Part shown: positions 1 through 11,157 of the stretch, in pieces
How the letters are laid out: every line of letters begins with the position of its first letter
Numbering within the stretch: the stretch's first letter is position 1
Origin: Terfezia claveryi
Taxonomy: Eukaryota > Ascomycota > Pezizomycetes > Pezizales > Pezizaceae
Reading direction: 5' to 3'
Assembly (NCBI GenBank): GCA_015179025.1
Contig: WHUX01000082.1
Location: forward strand, 170,043-234,042
Length of the DNA: 64,000 nt
Position numbers and translations under genes: made by a program
Notes under the pieces: generated by a model
The model's input: only the letters and a program-made list of their open reading frames with translations
The model's database searches: none
What the model was told of the DNA's origin: nothing

Positions 1-1272
1 ATTGATTTGGATGGTGGAAATAAGATTGTGAATACAATTATTAGTTAGACTGGATCTATCTTGATTACCCTGAATTACCAACCAGGGACATTTTTACGAC
101 AAGTATGGGAGTGCTTGTGGAATGATAATGGAATAATTCGGTATAAAGCGGGAGGGATTTCCAAGTAAAGCAGGTGGTACTTACCTGTTCCCTGCAGTTA
201 GAAATACTTCCGGAAATCTTGCGCAAACTATATCAGAAGCAATTCTGTTTCTAAGATAGTGGGTATACAAGACCCCTGTAACAAACTTTTGCACACTTAC
301 ACATTGTTAATGAGTACCATGAATATTCTGAAACAGAAACTGGAAATCGGCACGAAGCAAAGCTGAAGCTGCAGCCTGAGATGAGGGTTTTCTCACAGAC
401 ATAGGGCAATGTGGGCACTATCTTTTTGCTCTTAAAGTATCAAGTAGAGGGTGGGGAATGCTGAGCCACCAAAGCTGCGAATTTCCTTAAGTCAACTCTC
501 TGGTGCACAATCCGTTGTAGGGAAGTGAATGAAAAACTGAAGCTGGACTATTGCACTGGAATATATACCGCCAGAGGACTTTGGACACAAGTTCTATTTG
601 ACCGTACAAGACTGTCAGAATACAAGACACAGGAGACAACAATTCTCCTGAGGATGGAGCCTCAGGAGAATTGTGCACCGTAGGACCTTCCGCTTTTGCC
701 AAACTGTGACAATTGACTTGTTGCTTCCTGCCTCGCATCCAAGCTCTGCAGGCGCCAAATACCATGGACTTGATTGCCCCGTTAGAATACGGTCTACTAG
801 GTCCCCGTGACAACATTCGTAGGAGCAGGGTCAGTAACACATGCTGAAAAATAAATATGCTAGATATCTATTTTCACTTCACACATTTTCGCCCTCTATT
901 GCTGCGGCAAGTCTGTATATAATGCCAAAATCATCCCATCATGAAAAGCTAAATGCGTAAATCCTGAACTTGAAAGGAAAATCAGGGATATATATGCGAA
1001 TACGGGACACCACTGCCTATTGCACACCGCCAGCTGCTTCCCCTCTCGCTTGAATCATTGTACGCATAAGGAGAGCCACCATCATGACGCAAATCTTGCC
1101 CGCGCACGGCTACCAGCCGGGCTCACCGCAGCCCCAAATGCTTGTACCTCCGAATAGAGAAACCACACCAGACCTTAGATACTGGAATTAGTACCTGGTG
1201 CAGCCAGGGTTGAGCCGTCGAATGAATAGCCTTCGGGAGCTATCTCAGATATATCACCGTAGTCACCGCACT
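1..1272. other. Intergenic, nothing recognised
   Basis: No ORF here resembles a protein. The longest (487-840, minus) has no recognisable motif and ordinary random-looking composition. No repeat shared with the rest of the window was noticed. Confidence 0.5.
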
Positions 1273-2139
1273 TTAAAGCTCATCACAGGGGTCTACCTCC
1301 CCATCGTCGTATCCACCCTCAACACCCTCATCTTGATCGCTGTGGCCGGGATCCACGTTGAGAGTTTCCATTGAGATGGTTTGTGTCACAGCCAGAGGAT
1401 CACTCCATGTGACACGCTTCTCCGAATTGCCTGGTGTCGTCTTCCGCCACTGGTTCAACCCGGAAGAGTTCTTCAGCTCTGCCTGATCACTGCCGCTCTC
1501 GCTGCCCATACAATCTTTGCGTCTTCCGTGGTTTCCTCCAGCTTCCGCCTGCGATTCCTCATGTAGCAACTCAGCCCTAACTGTAAGAGCTCTATCATGG
1601 GCTGCTGCTGCTGCGCTCTCTGGGGTACTGATTAGTGATGAACTAACCATTAGGATGGCTCCGGATTCCAGTTCCGCTCCGAACGCTCCGACATCGATCA
1701 CAGCTGACCGACGGCGGTGTCCCCTCGCGCCACTTTGGAGGGGGAACAGCGGCCGTCTGCGAGGGGTCAAATAATTCACTTCAGGCGAGAGCTCAGTTGA
1801 CTCGTCTCCGGTTGAGACTTTGGGAATTTCTATATCAGTGTATCCCCTTGCCGTTGCTGTGAAGTGAAGCTCTGATGGTGCCCTAAAGGCTTGGGATTCA
1901 GAGCGTTCAAGTTGGAAAACCCTAGACCTCAGTGATCCTTTGTTGTCAAGGATATCGGGTGTCTCGGATTGTTTGATGGAGGATCTATTAGTAGAGTGGT
2001 TCTTTATTATAGAATGAGACATTTGGTTAAGATAATGGCCTTCAGTGGACCTTGTGGCTAAAACGTCAGAACTGGACCCGAGTGTGGGAGGTACATGAAA
2101 AGTGGCGGATACCCGATGGCTTCGTGGTGCCAAGGCCAC
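1273..2139 (-). CDS. Hypothetical protein, 288 aa, with RVxF-like motif
   Basis: I do not recognise a family. The ORF starts at an ATG and runs 288 codons. It encodes a low-complexity, Ser/Glu/Asp-rich protein that is probably largely disordered. It has an Arg-rich patch near residues 126-144, an Ala-rich run (about 176-180) and a very acidic C-terminus ending in DEL. Around residues 240-247 it reads EKRVTWSD; RVTW fits the RVxF/W docking consensus for protein phosphatase 1, which is only a motif match. There is no signal peptide or membrane segment. It is the only long ORF between 1 and 4.4 kb. A short overlapping plus-strand ORF lies inside it and looks like a shadow. It could be a single-exon gene, an exon of a spliced gene, or a chance ORF. 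The compositional bias favours real coding. Confidence 0.5.
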   Translation of the reverse strand: MALAPRSHRVSATFHVPPTLGSSSDVLATRSTEGHYLNQMSHSIIKNHSTNRSSIKQSETPDILDNKGSLRSRVFQLERSESQAFRAPSELHFTATARGYTDIEIPKVSTGDESTELSPEVNYLTPRRRPLFPLQSGARGHRRRSAVIDVGAFGAELESGAILMVSSSLISTPESAAAAAHDRALTVRAELLHEESQAEAGGNHGRRKDCMGSESGSDQAELKNSSGLNQWRKTTPGNSEKRVTWSDPLAVTQTISMETLNVDPGHSDQDEGVEGGYDDGEVDPCDEL

Positions 2140-4398
2140 ACTTGTGGGCGTTAGCCTGCTGGGCGCAGCTCCATGGGCCCTGAATATGTCCTAGATAACA
2201 CCATCAGCTCCTTGTATTGGAGATGTGGCAGAACTGTTAGTACTTACTTCATTTTTCCCCGTACTCTCATGATAAATGTATTCCGAACTCCCGGTAGGTC
2301 CTGCGTCGGCATTAGGGGGTATATGTGAATCCATCAAGGGCCAGCTGGTGGAGCCGGAGTGGGAGGGGGAAAGAAGGAGGAAGGGTTTGATCGTGCTCTA
2401 AGAATAAGAATGGAAACCTAGAGCAAAGTGGAGCGGGAGGAGTTCATGTAGGTAGGGGACAGGAAACTGGTATTGACTTTCCTTGCATCTTCAAGCTCGG
2501 TGCTCCGCGCCCTGCAGTACTGGCAGTCCCAGATCTTGTAATTTTGAGGAGAAGGTTTTTCTGGACGGACCATGGTTATCTGGACAAAGCATGGCATCGG
2601 GGCACCAATGATTATCTATCTACCTCAGCGTATGAGCGTCATAGGAAAACTCGAGTACGGGAACTCCAAATCCCACCATCCTATACAATGAATTCTTTCT
2701 TTTCTTTTTTCAGTCATTACTCGCTTAAGGGCTTGCGCCATAATGGCGAGGCTATAACCTCTTTACTCTAGCCGTGCTACTGCACAGGGATGTGCGCCTT
2801 CGCCATAGGCAAACAGCTTGAATACGAAATACATAATGATCTACAAAAAAAAATACACTCATAATGGTAGTAAGGACTCCGTGGCATCACTTGACTATCT
2901 TCTGAAGGCGACCCAGATTATCTGAGATGAAACACAAGAATATTCACAATAAATGTGAACTATACTACGCTCGTATACGTTATACACAGAACGTAGTACG
3001 GACACGTTACCAATAAGAAGCGTCGTTACCCTGAAATGAAACTTGGAATGTGGGTGCTGAACTGCCTGCCGCTAATTTCCGATACCCCTCTGGCTCTCGA
3101 TCGCTCAGAATTCCGCGGAAGTCATTGTCTACCTCAAGTTTGTTTGTGCATCAGATTGGTTGACGCGTTTTACCCCCTGTGTCACTTGCCGGCGTATCAA
3201 TCGGGATAGCTTCCATTTGGCACCGGGAAACCACCCCACGGGTAGCAAGGCAAAGTTTTTCTATCACCCAGGTAGGGACCAGAAAGTTGAATGTGAGCGC
3301 TTGTAGCGGTGTGGTAGGCGACGGCAAGCCGCTGTGGAGCTTTTTCCATACATGCATTTCAGAGGTTATTCCGTTTTGTACTCACGGGTGTGGCAAGTCG
3401 AAGATAAATGAGCCCCACAATTTATAGTTATCTTGGGCTGCCCTTCCTTATTGGATATGCAAAGTGTATCTAATAGATAATCGAGCCAATAGGGAAAGGC
3501 AGGCTGTGGTGAAATCAGACTTCTAGGTCTGAAGCCAATCCAATGTCGCAGGATAAAAGAATGAAAGGGTCTAATAGGAGCCGCAGAGCCTATGGTATAG
3601 GGCCCGCAACGGCGCTCTGGCTACTTGCCGGCAAAATCCTTGGAACCCCCCCTCTCTCTACTCTCTCCATAATATACAGAGGTGAGGTGAGGAATACAGT
3701 TGTGTGCAAAGAACTCAGTTAGGCTATTATTTTTTTCCATTGGTTTCAAAGCTGGTGGCGGCGTTTTCAAGTTATTATCATCAACTGGTTGAGTTGAAGT
3801 CCTACAATTAACCAGACCTAGACTTTAAGCTGTGGCATGCTTGAGAATGCTGACCAGAATGGTTCGAGACCCTATGGCTGAACCCCTCTGAATCTTCCAT
3901 AGTGCTCCTCGGAGCAGGCCCGCGAAAATCCTTTCACCTAACGAGCATTAGACATTACGGCAGAAAGAAGCACTAATAGCGTGAGAGGCTTGAGTGTCCA
4001 ATGGAGCAATCTTCGAAACATTGAGCAACAAAATAAAAATTCGCACCTATACGCTAAAGAAATAAAAGGAGTGAGGATCCTCGGAAACTCTCTTCCGATG
4101 AATAGCCAGTTGATTATTCGGGCTCACCTATAAGAAAAAATGAGATGACCCACGGCAAAGTGTTGGCAAACCAAAAATCCCTCTTTGAATGTTACGCACA
4201 CCACTCAAACCCATCATCTATCAACCAACTTGAGACATTTGCTCTGAAATGACCAAACACAATCGCCCTACCAAAAACATATTCAACCCGGTATCATCTA
4301 TGACAGGTTCTCCAGAAGAATTCAAAACACTATGTACTGGAAAGAAGCAACCAAACGAAACATCCCTCCATGTGCTCTCAACTCTATTAATTTCAATA
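2140..4398. other. Intergenic, nothing recognised
   Basis: Only short ORFs (82 aa or less, for example 3179-3427 plus) with no motif. A pyrimidine-rich tract near 3650-3670 (CCCCCCTCTCTCTACTCTCTCC) is the only visible compositional feature. Confidence 0.4.
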
Positions 4399-5913
4399 TC
4401 AATTACGGAGCATATCGGGATAAATCTTGCGACGTTTTATCACCCAGAATGGGATTCGGCTTTGATCATGGTTGACTGTGCTTCCGGAACAGTCAAAGGG
4501 GTTTCTGCGTTTTCGTTCCTGGATTCCAGGTACGAGAGGTGGTAAAGGCTTCGTATGCTTTTGATCGGCAATCTTTTCTTCAACTTGAGTATCTGGCGTT
4601 GATTCCTGGATACTTGAAAGTGCAAGGCCTTCAAGCGTGAGTGCAGGGTTCGCAACCACGAGCATCTCATCTAAATCGTCGTTGCCGTCTGCCATCTGCC
4701 AATTTCCGGTTAGGAATAAACTGCTGTCCTTATTCCTTCCATTTAAGAGGGGTTCGAATTGTTCGTAAATCCCCTCTTCCAGTTGGGCAGTGTCCGTCAA
4801 TGGTTCGTCGTTGATCACTGCAAGGGACTCAACAGTCACTGCCCTATTTGCAACCATATTTTCCGGGTCACCAGTGGCTGCGGCCTTCAAATCACCTGCA
4901 TCGAATAAGCGCTCGTCTTCCTCCTCCTGATCGAAGAAATTTGCCTTTTCGTCTTTCTCGCTATTTGAGAGTATTCGGCAACTTTGAAAGACTCCAAACT
5001 CTGCCCTTTGTGTTTCCTCAGGCTTTGTGGGCCACTGTGCTCCGTATCCTTCGGTGGACCCACTGACAAATTTACACATATGTACACCTACAACCATTTC
5101 GCCAGTATGTTGTACGATTTCCATCCGGTCTTCAATAATATGGCGAGGTTTCAATCGATTTTCCACCATTTCTCCCCCGCTATTATTTGCGCTTGCGTTA
5201 TATGGAGGAGTTTCAACTGTCTTGTTATCTTCCTGTCTGTCGTCATATATTTTTTTTTCAACTTCAAGTTGCTCCTCCGGTTTTATATCAACCTCAGATT
5301 CATCCTTAGTGTCTTCTTGAGCTGTGCTTTGCTGACCGCTCATGCCTACATCATCCCCGTCCTCCGGCTCTTCATCATTCAGGAACAAGAAGTATTCATC
5401 CTCCCTATCCAACGACTCCCGGAGGGTCTCCCATTCGCCACCCCTTCTTTTGATATCGGCGTGATGAGCGATTGGCTTCACTAGCACCTTTCGACAGAAG
5501 GTGATCTTTCTCCGGTGCGGGAGTTCTTCTAAGCTAAATGGCTTCATAAGGGGTACGATGCAAAGGTCGCACTGAGGGTGTGGACCACGAAGACTACACT
5601 CTTGCCGGTGGTTCTTTTCTGTGTTGTCTATAGTTTTTTGGTCAAAGAGTATGCGTCGGTGCCCGTGCTTACGTCTGCGGCCTTTCTCCTTCGCTCGACA
5701 TCCGGGGGGGGTGACGTTGCTGGATCCAGCGGTCACACCACTGTGATATCGATCTGTCTCCTGGAGGCTGCGTGGTCGTAGTGGAAGATGTTTAGTCACA
5801 CGTAGGGGTGGGGCCTGCGATCTCCTGATGGCTCTGAAGGGAACCCAGTACTGTTTCATTGGGTTCTCCTTGTTTATAGGTTGAGTCGCGGGAATTGACG
5901 TGTTACGCCGCAA
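4399..5913 (-). CDS. Hypothetical acidic protein, 504 aa, with internal duplication
   Basis: No known family recognised. This is the longest ORF in the window (504 codons from an ATG). The N-terminal 150 residues are basic (Arg/Lys/His-rich around 73-87, nuclear-localisation-like). A Cys/His-containing stretch follows (CSLRGPHPQCDLC, about residues 107-119), which could hold a metal but is not a named finger. The middle is strongly acidic. Two diverged copies of a segment are visible: about residues 353-384 (VANRAVTVESLAV) and 418-447 (VANPALTLEGLAL), each followed by an acidic TxxxxE tail. That indicates an ancient internal duplication under coding constraint. The C-terminus is basic (ERKRRNP, KRRKIYP). 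A nuclear protein is a reasonable inference, but its function is unknown. Several plus-strand ORFs over the same DNA are shadows. Confidence 0.6.
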   Translation of the reverse strand: MRRNTSIPATQPINKENPMKQYWVPFRAIRRSQAPPLRVTKHLPLRPRSLQETDRYHSGVTAGSSNVTPPGCRAKEKGRRRKHGHRRILFDQKTIDNTEKNHRQECSLRGPHPQCDLCIVPLMKPFSLEELPHRRKITFCRKVLVKPIAHHADIKRRGGEWETLRESLDREDEYFLFLNDEEPEDGDDVGMSGQQSTAQEDTKDESEVDIKPEEQLEVEKKIYDDRQEDNKTVETPPYNASANNSGGEMVENRLKPRHIIEDRMEIVQHTGEMVVGVHMCKFVSGSTEGYGAQWPTKPEETQRAEFGVFQSCRILSNSEKDEKANFFDQEEEDERLFDAGDLKAAATGDPENMVANRAVTVESLAVINDEPLTDTAQLEEGIYEQFEPLLNGRNKDSSLFLTGNWQMADGNDDLDEMLVVANPALTLEGLALSSIQESTPDTQVEEKIADQKHTKPLPPLVPGIQERKRRNPFDCSGSTVNHDQSRIPFWVIKRRKIYPDMLRN

Positions 5914-8795
5914 GCCCTAAGCCTAACGTGCCCGTTTCTGGTGGGAGTCCGGACAGGCACTATGAGACCCAGGATACGTGGAATCCTCAGCCCCAATCCG
6001 CCTGTGGTCTTCAGGGAGTATTGCCGCGTGGCCAGGTGTGTTGTCGAGCGTTGCGCTCGCAGGATATCGGTGGAAAATTTTGTCGAATGGGGGCTTTGCT
6101 AGCTTGGCCTCCTCCACCTTGGTGACTAAGCTCTGTACACATCGTGTGGACTTGGCAGCAACGTGAACGTAAACATCGTTCCCAAATTACTTGTAGGGAG
6201 TAAACGTGGGCCTTTAACACCGGGGAGTACCCACGGAGGCCTCTAATACATAATCCTCGCGTTATTGCGATTCTGGGACATCAGCAGTGACAGCCGGGAT
6301 GGACGTACGCACACAAAATCAAGGAAACGGGGCCTTGAGAATGATATATACCTCGGTCCGATAGCTGCCTAGATCCTGGGATTTTTCGCACGTATTCACC
6401 ATGACGCCGTTAGACCTTACAATCAAGCTCAGGTTCATAGGATACGATAGTTGATTGCCTAGCCTGATATAAGCAGAGTGCCATCTATATCTAGTAGCCG
6501 TACACCAGGTCTCACTCTCCAAAAAAAATTTACACCAGGAAGGGATGTAGTTTGGCAGTTGATTGAAATGTATTTCAAATGAACATCCCTAGTTGTTTGC
6601 AGAAACAGATTCATTAGACACAGTGCATAGGCTGCCACAATAGTACAAAACAGCATACAGCACTGGCATCCTAGTATATGTAAAATGCCAATTCAATTTC
6701 AACCCCTCAGGCGGTAAGTCATTTACACCTGAAGAACGTAGAAAGAAGCCAAGGCCAAGGTAACTGTCCATGGGGTCATAATCTGAAAGGACAGGGGAAA
6801 AAAGCTAGTGGAGATTCGAGAGGAGGACTGGGTAACGATAAAATCATCCACAGGTAAAGCTCGAAACTTCCTCACTATTAATTCCTCCTATCGAACTATC
6901 CACGATGAGCCTCCCACTGCTCGGCCCCGGCGCTAGTATTCTAGTTTTTTTGGAACTATCTTTACGTCAGTGATTTTTGGTACTGTGCCAGGACCATCTG
7001 CCTTACGTGGCATTAATATTATCCTTAAGCTTCGTACATTAATATATGGAAGGACCGTCCCCTGACAAAGGTCTTAGTGATATAGCCACTAAGTTCGCTT
7101 CGGGAGATATCTGTGCGCAGTTCATATTCCTAGAGCGGTAAATTACAGTGGTGTACATCAGCATCAAATAAGAACTTTGTAAAGGATGTGAATTCGAGGA
7201 GTTTTCTCTGTGGCTGCTGGTGATAAAAACCCCAAGAGCATTCGCGGTACTGGTAACCATCCCTGAAGCCCTGGCTTTATTCGCGAATTTCTACGGTAAT
7301 GGACCAAATAAATAGGGAATTTTTATACGAGTTAGGCGTATAGATCTTCAGGACTATAGGCTGGCAGATTAGCTCTGGGAGTGGACCAGCGGGAATTGGT
7401 TTCCATAAAAAATATGCCCGTTCATCATGCCTCACATGGTTTCCTTCGGTTTTGGGTATTGAGTAGAGCACCTACGAGGAACCTATTGCAATTTTACTAC
7501 ATTGGTGGAGGTTAAGTACATTTAACCGCAAGGCACAGCAAGATAAAATATTAAATCCTTGTTAGTTTTCCCAATTACTGGTAGTCCATCAGCCCCTGAA
7601 CCATAAAGTTGGTCACGCAGATGATGAACTCCCAGATAATACATGAATGGTATGTTACAGGCCAACCAGGTAAGGGCCCAGCCGCCCAGGTAAAAATCTT
7701 GGAGAACTATATTGCTAGGTATAGGAGGTTAGTATGTTTATGTAATAGGGGTAAGAGATTGATAGGCAGTCATGATTATATTTGAAGAATAAATCAATTA
7801 TATCTGGGGTATATTTGTGTGGAATACTTTTGTTTATAAGATAGGTTTGAAGGGGAGATAGACTAGGAATATCTCAACCCAACAGAGTTTAAAATGTAGT
7901 GCCCAATATCTGAAGGGAATATATATTTAAGAGTATTTGACTAGTCTAACATAGAAGAAATCCAATAAAACTAGCTAAGGTCCTCTTATAGTTCTTAGCA
8001 TTGAGCTCACCTCACGCATATTGGGATAAAGCACTCAATGGGTACAAAGGGCCTCTGTGCAATAGGTACACTCGGTATGTTAAACTGATAAACTGTTACG
8101 AGTCCGAGTACAGGAGGGTTACCATTTACCAAAGTGCGTGTAGAGCGCATTTCGGCAACCGAGCACCGTAAGCCTTGCACCGAGTATATGGCCTGATCAA
8201 CCATTAGGGCAGCAGGACAGACTTAATGAGTTATACTTGAAGCCTGTTTGAGCGGCTACCCGCACTCACGTTTGCCTGATATCAAGCCAAATGGTACATG
8301 TAACGTACCTTCCTTAAATTCCGTTATACGGACCCTGATTCCGCCTCAGGCTCTCAGCTACTAGAATCTGATTCGGTTTGGGAAGTCACTATCCTACTCT
8401 TCTCAGTGGGCCGGCCTCCTATGGCCAGCGCCAGCCTGGACAGCTCCAAGTGAGGCCGGCAAACACCTATGCATGTATCAAGGCTGTTACTGACCTAGGC
8501 AGCCTGAATTGTCCGGGTAGCCAAATAACCTGGACCTTCTGGAGAGCCTGAATAGCCCAGAGACTGCCTATGATCTCCGCAGCCCGCCCACACTGACACT
8601 GCCGAGCTTCAGTCGAAATTTCCAAACCTATATATAGCAATGCTGAGTCGACCCACACCCATACCTCGTCCGAGGTCTCCGTTGACCGGGAACGAGGGAG
8701 GGGGAACATACTACACGTATTAAGTAGTGCTATACGTATACATGAAATATTCTCGATACCAGGATATGCCCCTTCCCCCCTCCTGGCCCCATATA
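5914..8795. other. Intergenic, nothing recognised
   Basis: About 2.9 kb without a convincing gene. Short ORFs (76 aa or less) show no domain. Two duplicated-looking GC-rich snippets around 8400-8600 (GCCTGAATAGCC, GGCCGGC) resemble the GGCC-rich element at 34.4-35.1 kb. The 134-aa minus ORF at 8467-8871 overlaps them and is probably fortuitous. Confidence 0.4.
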
Positions 8796-8797
8796 TA

Positions 8798-9515
8798 CAG
8801 AGATCTCTCGTTACAAGCATATCAGATATAAGCATATATTGGTTACAAGCATACCTTCGGCAGTCCCACATAGTAAATAAGCATATTTTTGTTACTAGAA
8901 TATTCTTATTTTTTTGGCTTAGTCACCATACATATGCTTGTAACAAGAGAAGCGCCTTGCCATATTCGGTATGTTTATCGATAAGAAATAACCCCGCAGG
9001 CACGATGAAGCAACATAAGAGTTCAATCTAACATACTAAGAACAAGCTTACTATTTACCGACGGTAGTGCCAACCAGACTACTTACCACGATTTACCCAA
9101 TGGGCTCAAATGCCTACTGCTTATGGATCTCCGCATGTTCTGCAACGACAAGAGTGAGCGACAACATCACTGCAAGATGTCCTCAAGCGGGAGAAAAGAC
9201 GCACTGAAACTCTTGAGGTTCAGCGCAGTTCAGCACAGAAGTCACCATGTTTATTTAACGCAGGATTACTGACTTTGTGCTGGGTCCAGCCTCCTCCTCC
9301 TCATACATATCCCTTCTGCTCATTTATATTTATTTATTTATTTAATATTATCACTGTTCATACTTGTTATTTGGATGTCTGGCATTTATTATCCCATTTT
9401 GTAACCTTTCCTTGCTCGCTCTACCTTTATTTCTGTTTCTCTAGATATAAGAATATATTGGTTACAAGCATACTTCATCTGGTCCGGAGCGTATGCTTGT
9501 AACGAGAGATCTCTG
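8798..9515. mobile_element. Mariner-like TIR element, 718 bp, copy 1
   Basis: The two ends are perfect inverted repeats of at least 24 bp, beginning CAGAGATCTCTCGTTACAAG. They are flanked on both sides by TA (8796-8797 and 9516-9517), as expected for Tc1/mariner target-site duplication. Subterminal copies of the motif ATTGGTTACAAGCATA occur inside each end, and part of the left end recurs internally in inverted orientation near 8930-8950. No transposase ORF is visible, so this is a non-autonomous copy. Relatives are at 25971-26571, 10820-11157 (partial) and 37220-39403. The superfamily is assigned from the TA duplication and TIR length only. Confidence 0.8.
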
Positions 9516-10231
9516 TATTCAGTAGAACAATATTTTTATCTTATAGAGTTGTCCCCTAATATATTTGAGAAATGAGAGCACCTAATTGGGCAGTTGGTTA
9601 TGCAGGATTGGAAGGTTAATCAATAGAGATTACAACTTTCAACCTGAGGAAGAGATACCGTATTAATTCGCAAGTAAGAATGCTATCTTATTTACAAACG
9701 GGCGGTTGGAGCAGCCTTCTGTCTTATATACGATACTAGCTTAAACACGAGATACTGTCTTATAAAAGAATTTCCGGAATGGCGCCGGCAGTGGCATAAT
9801 TGATATCTAGTTACACGATCTCCTCCCCAAGCGTAATCTTAGCATATTAAACAGCCTTTTCTTCAATAATATAGTCTTCCTGCTCATCATCACTTCCATC
9901 CGCCTCCTCCTCATCATAGGAGGTATGTGCTTTTGCATATGTGATAGCTGCCAGTTTGAATTCCCAGGTGTATTAATGTCTTCGGACTGGAGTATTCAAA
10001 GTAGTTGCTTCCTTTCCAGCCTCACGTAAGGCGTTGAAGTGTATAATGCCTTGTGCCACATCAGGTCCTTCGGGATCCGCCTTTCGTAGTGATGCAATCT
10101 GTGTCCGCTTGCCAGAGTTCTGCAGTTGCAAAACAGAGGTTGCTCGAGGTTTTTGGCTTGTTGTTTGCGCATTGGGTCCAGCACGAGGTACCAGCGGAAT
10201 TGACATTGGAACAAGTGAGGTTGGTGATGAG
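9516..10231. other. Intergenic, nothing recognised
   Basis: AT-rich to 9850, then a small cluster of overlapping short ORFs on both strands (9973-10261), none with a motif. These read as shadows of each other. Confidence 0.35.
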
Positions 10232-10545
10232 TGTTTTATTTTAAAAAAAATTCATTACTAGTATTCGGTGGCCATGAGGAGCCACCCGGAAACCAAGGTG
10301 GATTCAGGACAAGGCAAGTTAATCTGCCGGGTCCAGCGCCTATATACCGCAAAGATAAAAGATAATACTCAAAAGCCAAGAGGCGAAAGTAGACTGAATT
10401 CAACAGCCGAATGGCATAACAAATATGAGAGCAGAAATAACGAGATCAAGTGACGCAGAGCCCCCTACTGTCATTATCCGGCTAGATGCCAAATGACCCC
10501 GAGAGGCCTGACTGACGCTCGCGCCTAAAAGAAGCCCAACTAGCC
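10232..10545 (-). mobile_element. Poly-A-type retroposon, shared 3' tail
   Basis: Reading on the minus strand, the element contains the block GGCGCTGGACCCGGCAGATT, then TTGTCCTGAATCCACC, a hairpin partner TTTCCGGGTGG, CTCCTCATGGCC, and an A/T-rich end at 10228-10250 instead of clean poly-A. The 5' part resembles the copies at 26.8 and 39.7 kb: a CAGTCAGGCC block, a GGGTCAT block and a TAATGACAG block. The 5' limit is approximate and no target duplication could be assigned. Confidence 0.6.
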
Positions 10546-10819
10546 CCCCCCAAAAAAAAACCCTTGTCTTATACACTAATACTGTCCTGCCGAGTGATAC
10601 TGTCTTACTTGCGAATTAATACGATATTGGATTCGTTTGAGTTCTCATGTCTCAGAGTCATTCAATAAAGGCTATAATTCTATCTCTTATTCTAAGGATT
10701 GACAATAAGGAAGATGAGGATTCAAATAATGAAGGGCCTATCTCAATAAGCCCTAGCTGTTCATGCGAGACCTATCTTATACAAGGTCCAATCAGGACCA
10801 CTCAATGACACCACATACC

Positions 10820-11157
10820 AGGTTTTTATTGCGAGCGTTAAGCATACCCTTTTTTAGCTTAGTCACATCATATGCTTATAACGAATGTGCGCTAGCAGGG
10901 ATACTTATCGATAAGAAATCAGGCATTGCCAATGCTGCTGGTCTCTAGTGGTGTTCAGTGCTGGATCCGGCGCTCAGAGTCACTTCGACTCAGCATTCCA
11001 GGAATCATCCTGGGTCCCCTAATGAAGTAAAAGGTTGCACAATTTTCTCCCGATTTGTTCCAGAGTTATTCCACAAACTTCAATCCTCTGCAGAAACAAG
11101 CATATGGTCGGGACTAGAAATGGTATGCTTATAAAGTAAGTAGTTTTCTGTACTAGC
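10820..11157. mobile_element. Mariner-like TIR element fragment
   Basis: It shares the internal block CTTAGTCAC(C)AT..ATATGCTTAT and the ATCGATAAGAAAT segment with the elements at 8798 and 25971. It ends in TATGCTTATAAAG...CTGTA, a diverged right TIR. The left end is not identifiable, so it is partial or rearranged. Confidence 0.45.

Noticed and set aside
8467..8871. 134-aa minus ORF as a gene
   Set aside because: Overlaps GGCC-like repeat words and the start of the 8798 TIR element; no motif.
9275..9502. 75-aa ORF in the mariner-like element as a transposase remnant
   Set aside because: The corresponding part of the 25971 copy does not conserve the reading, and no catalytic motif is present.
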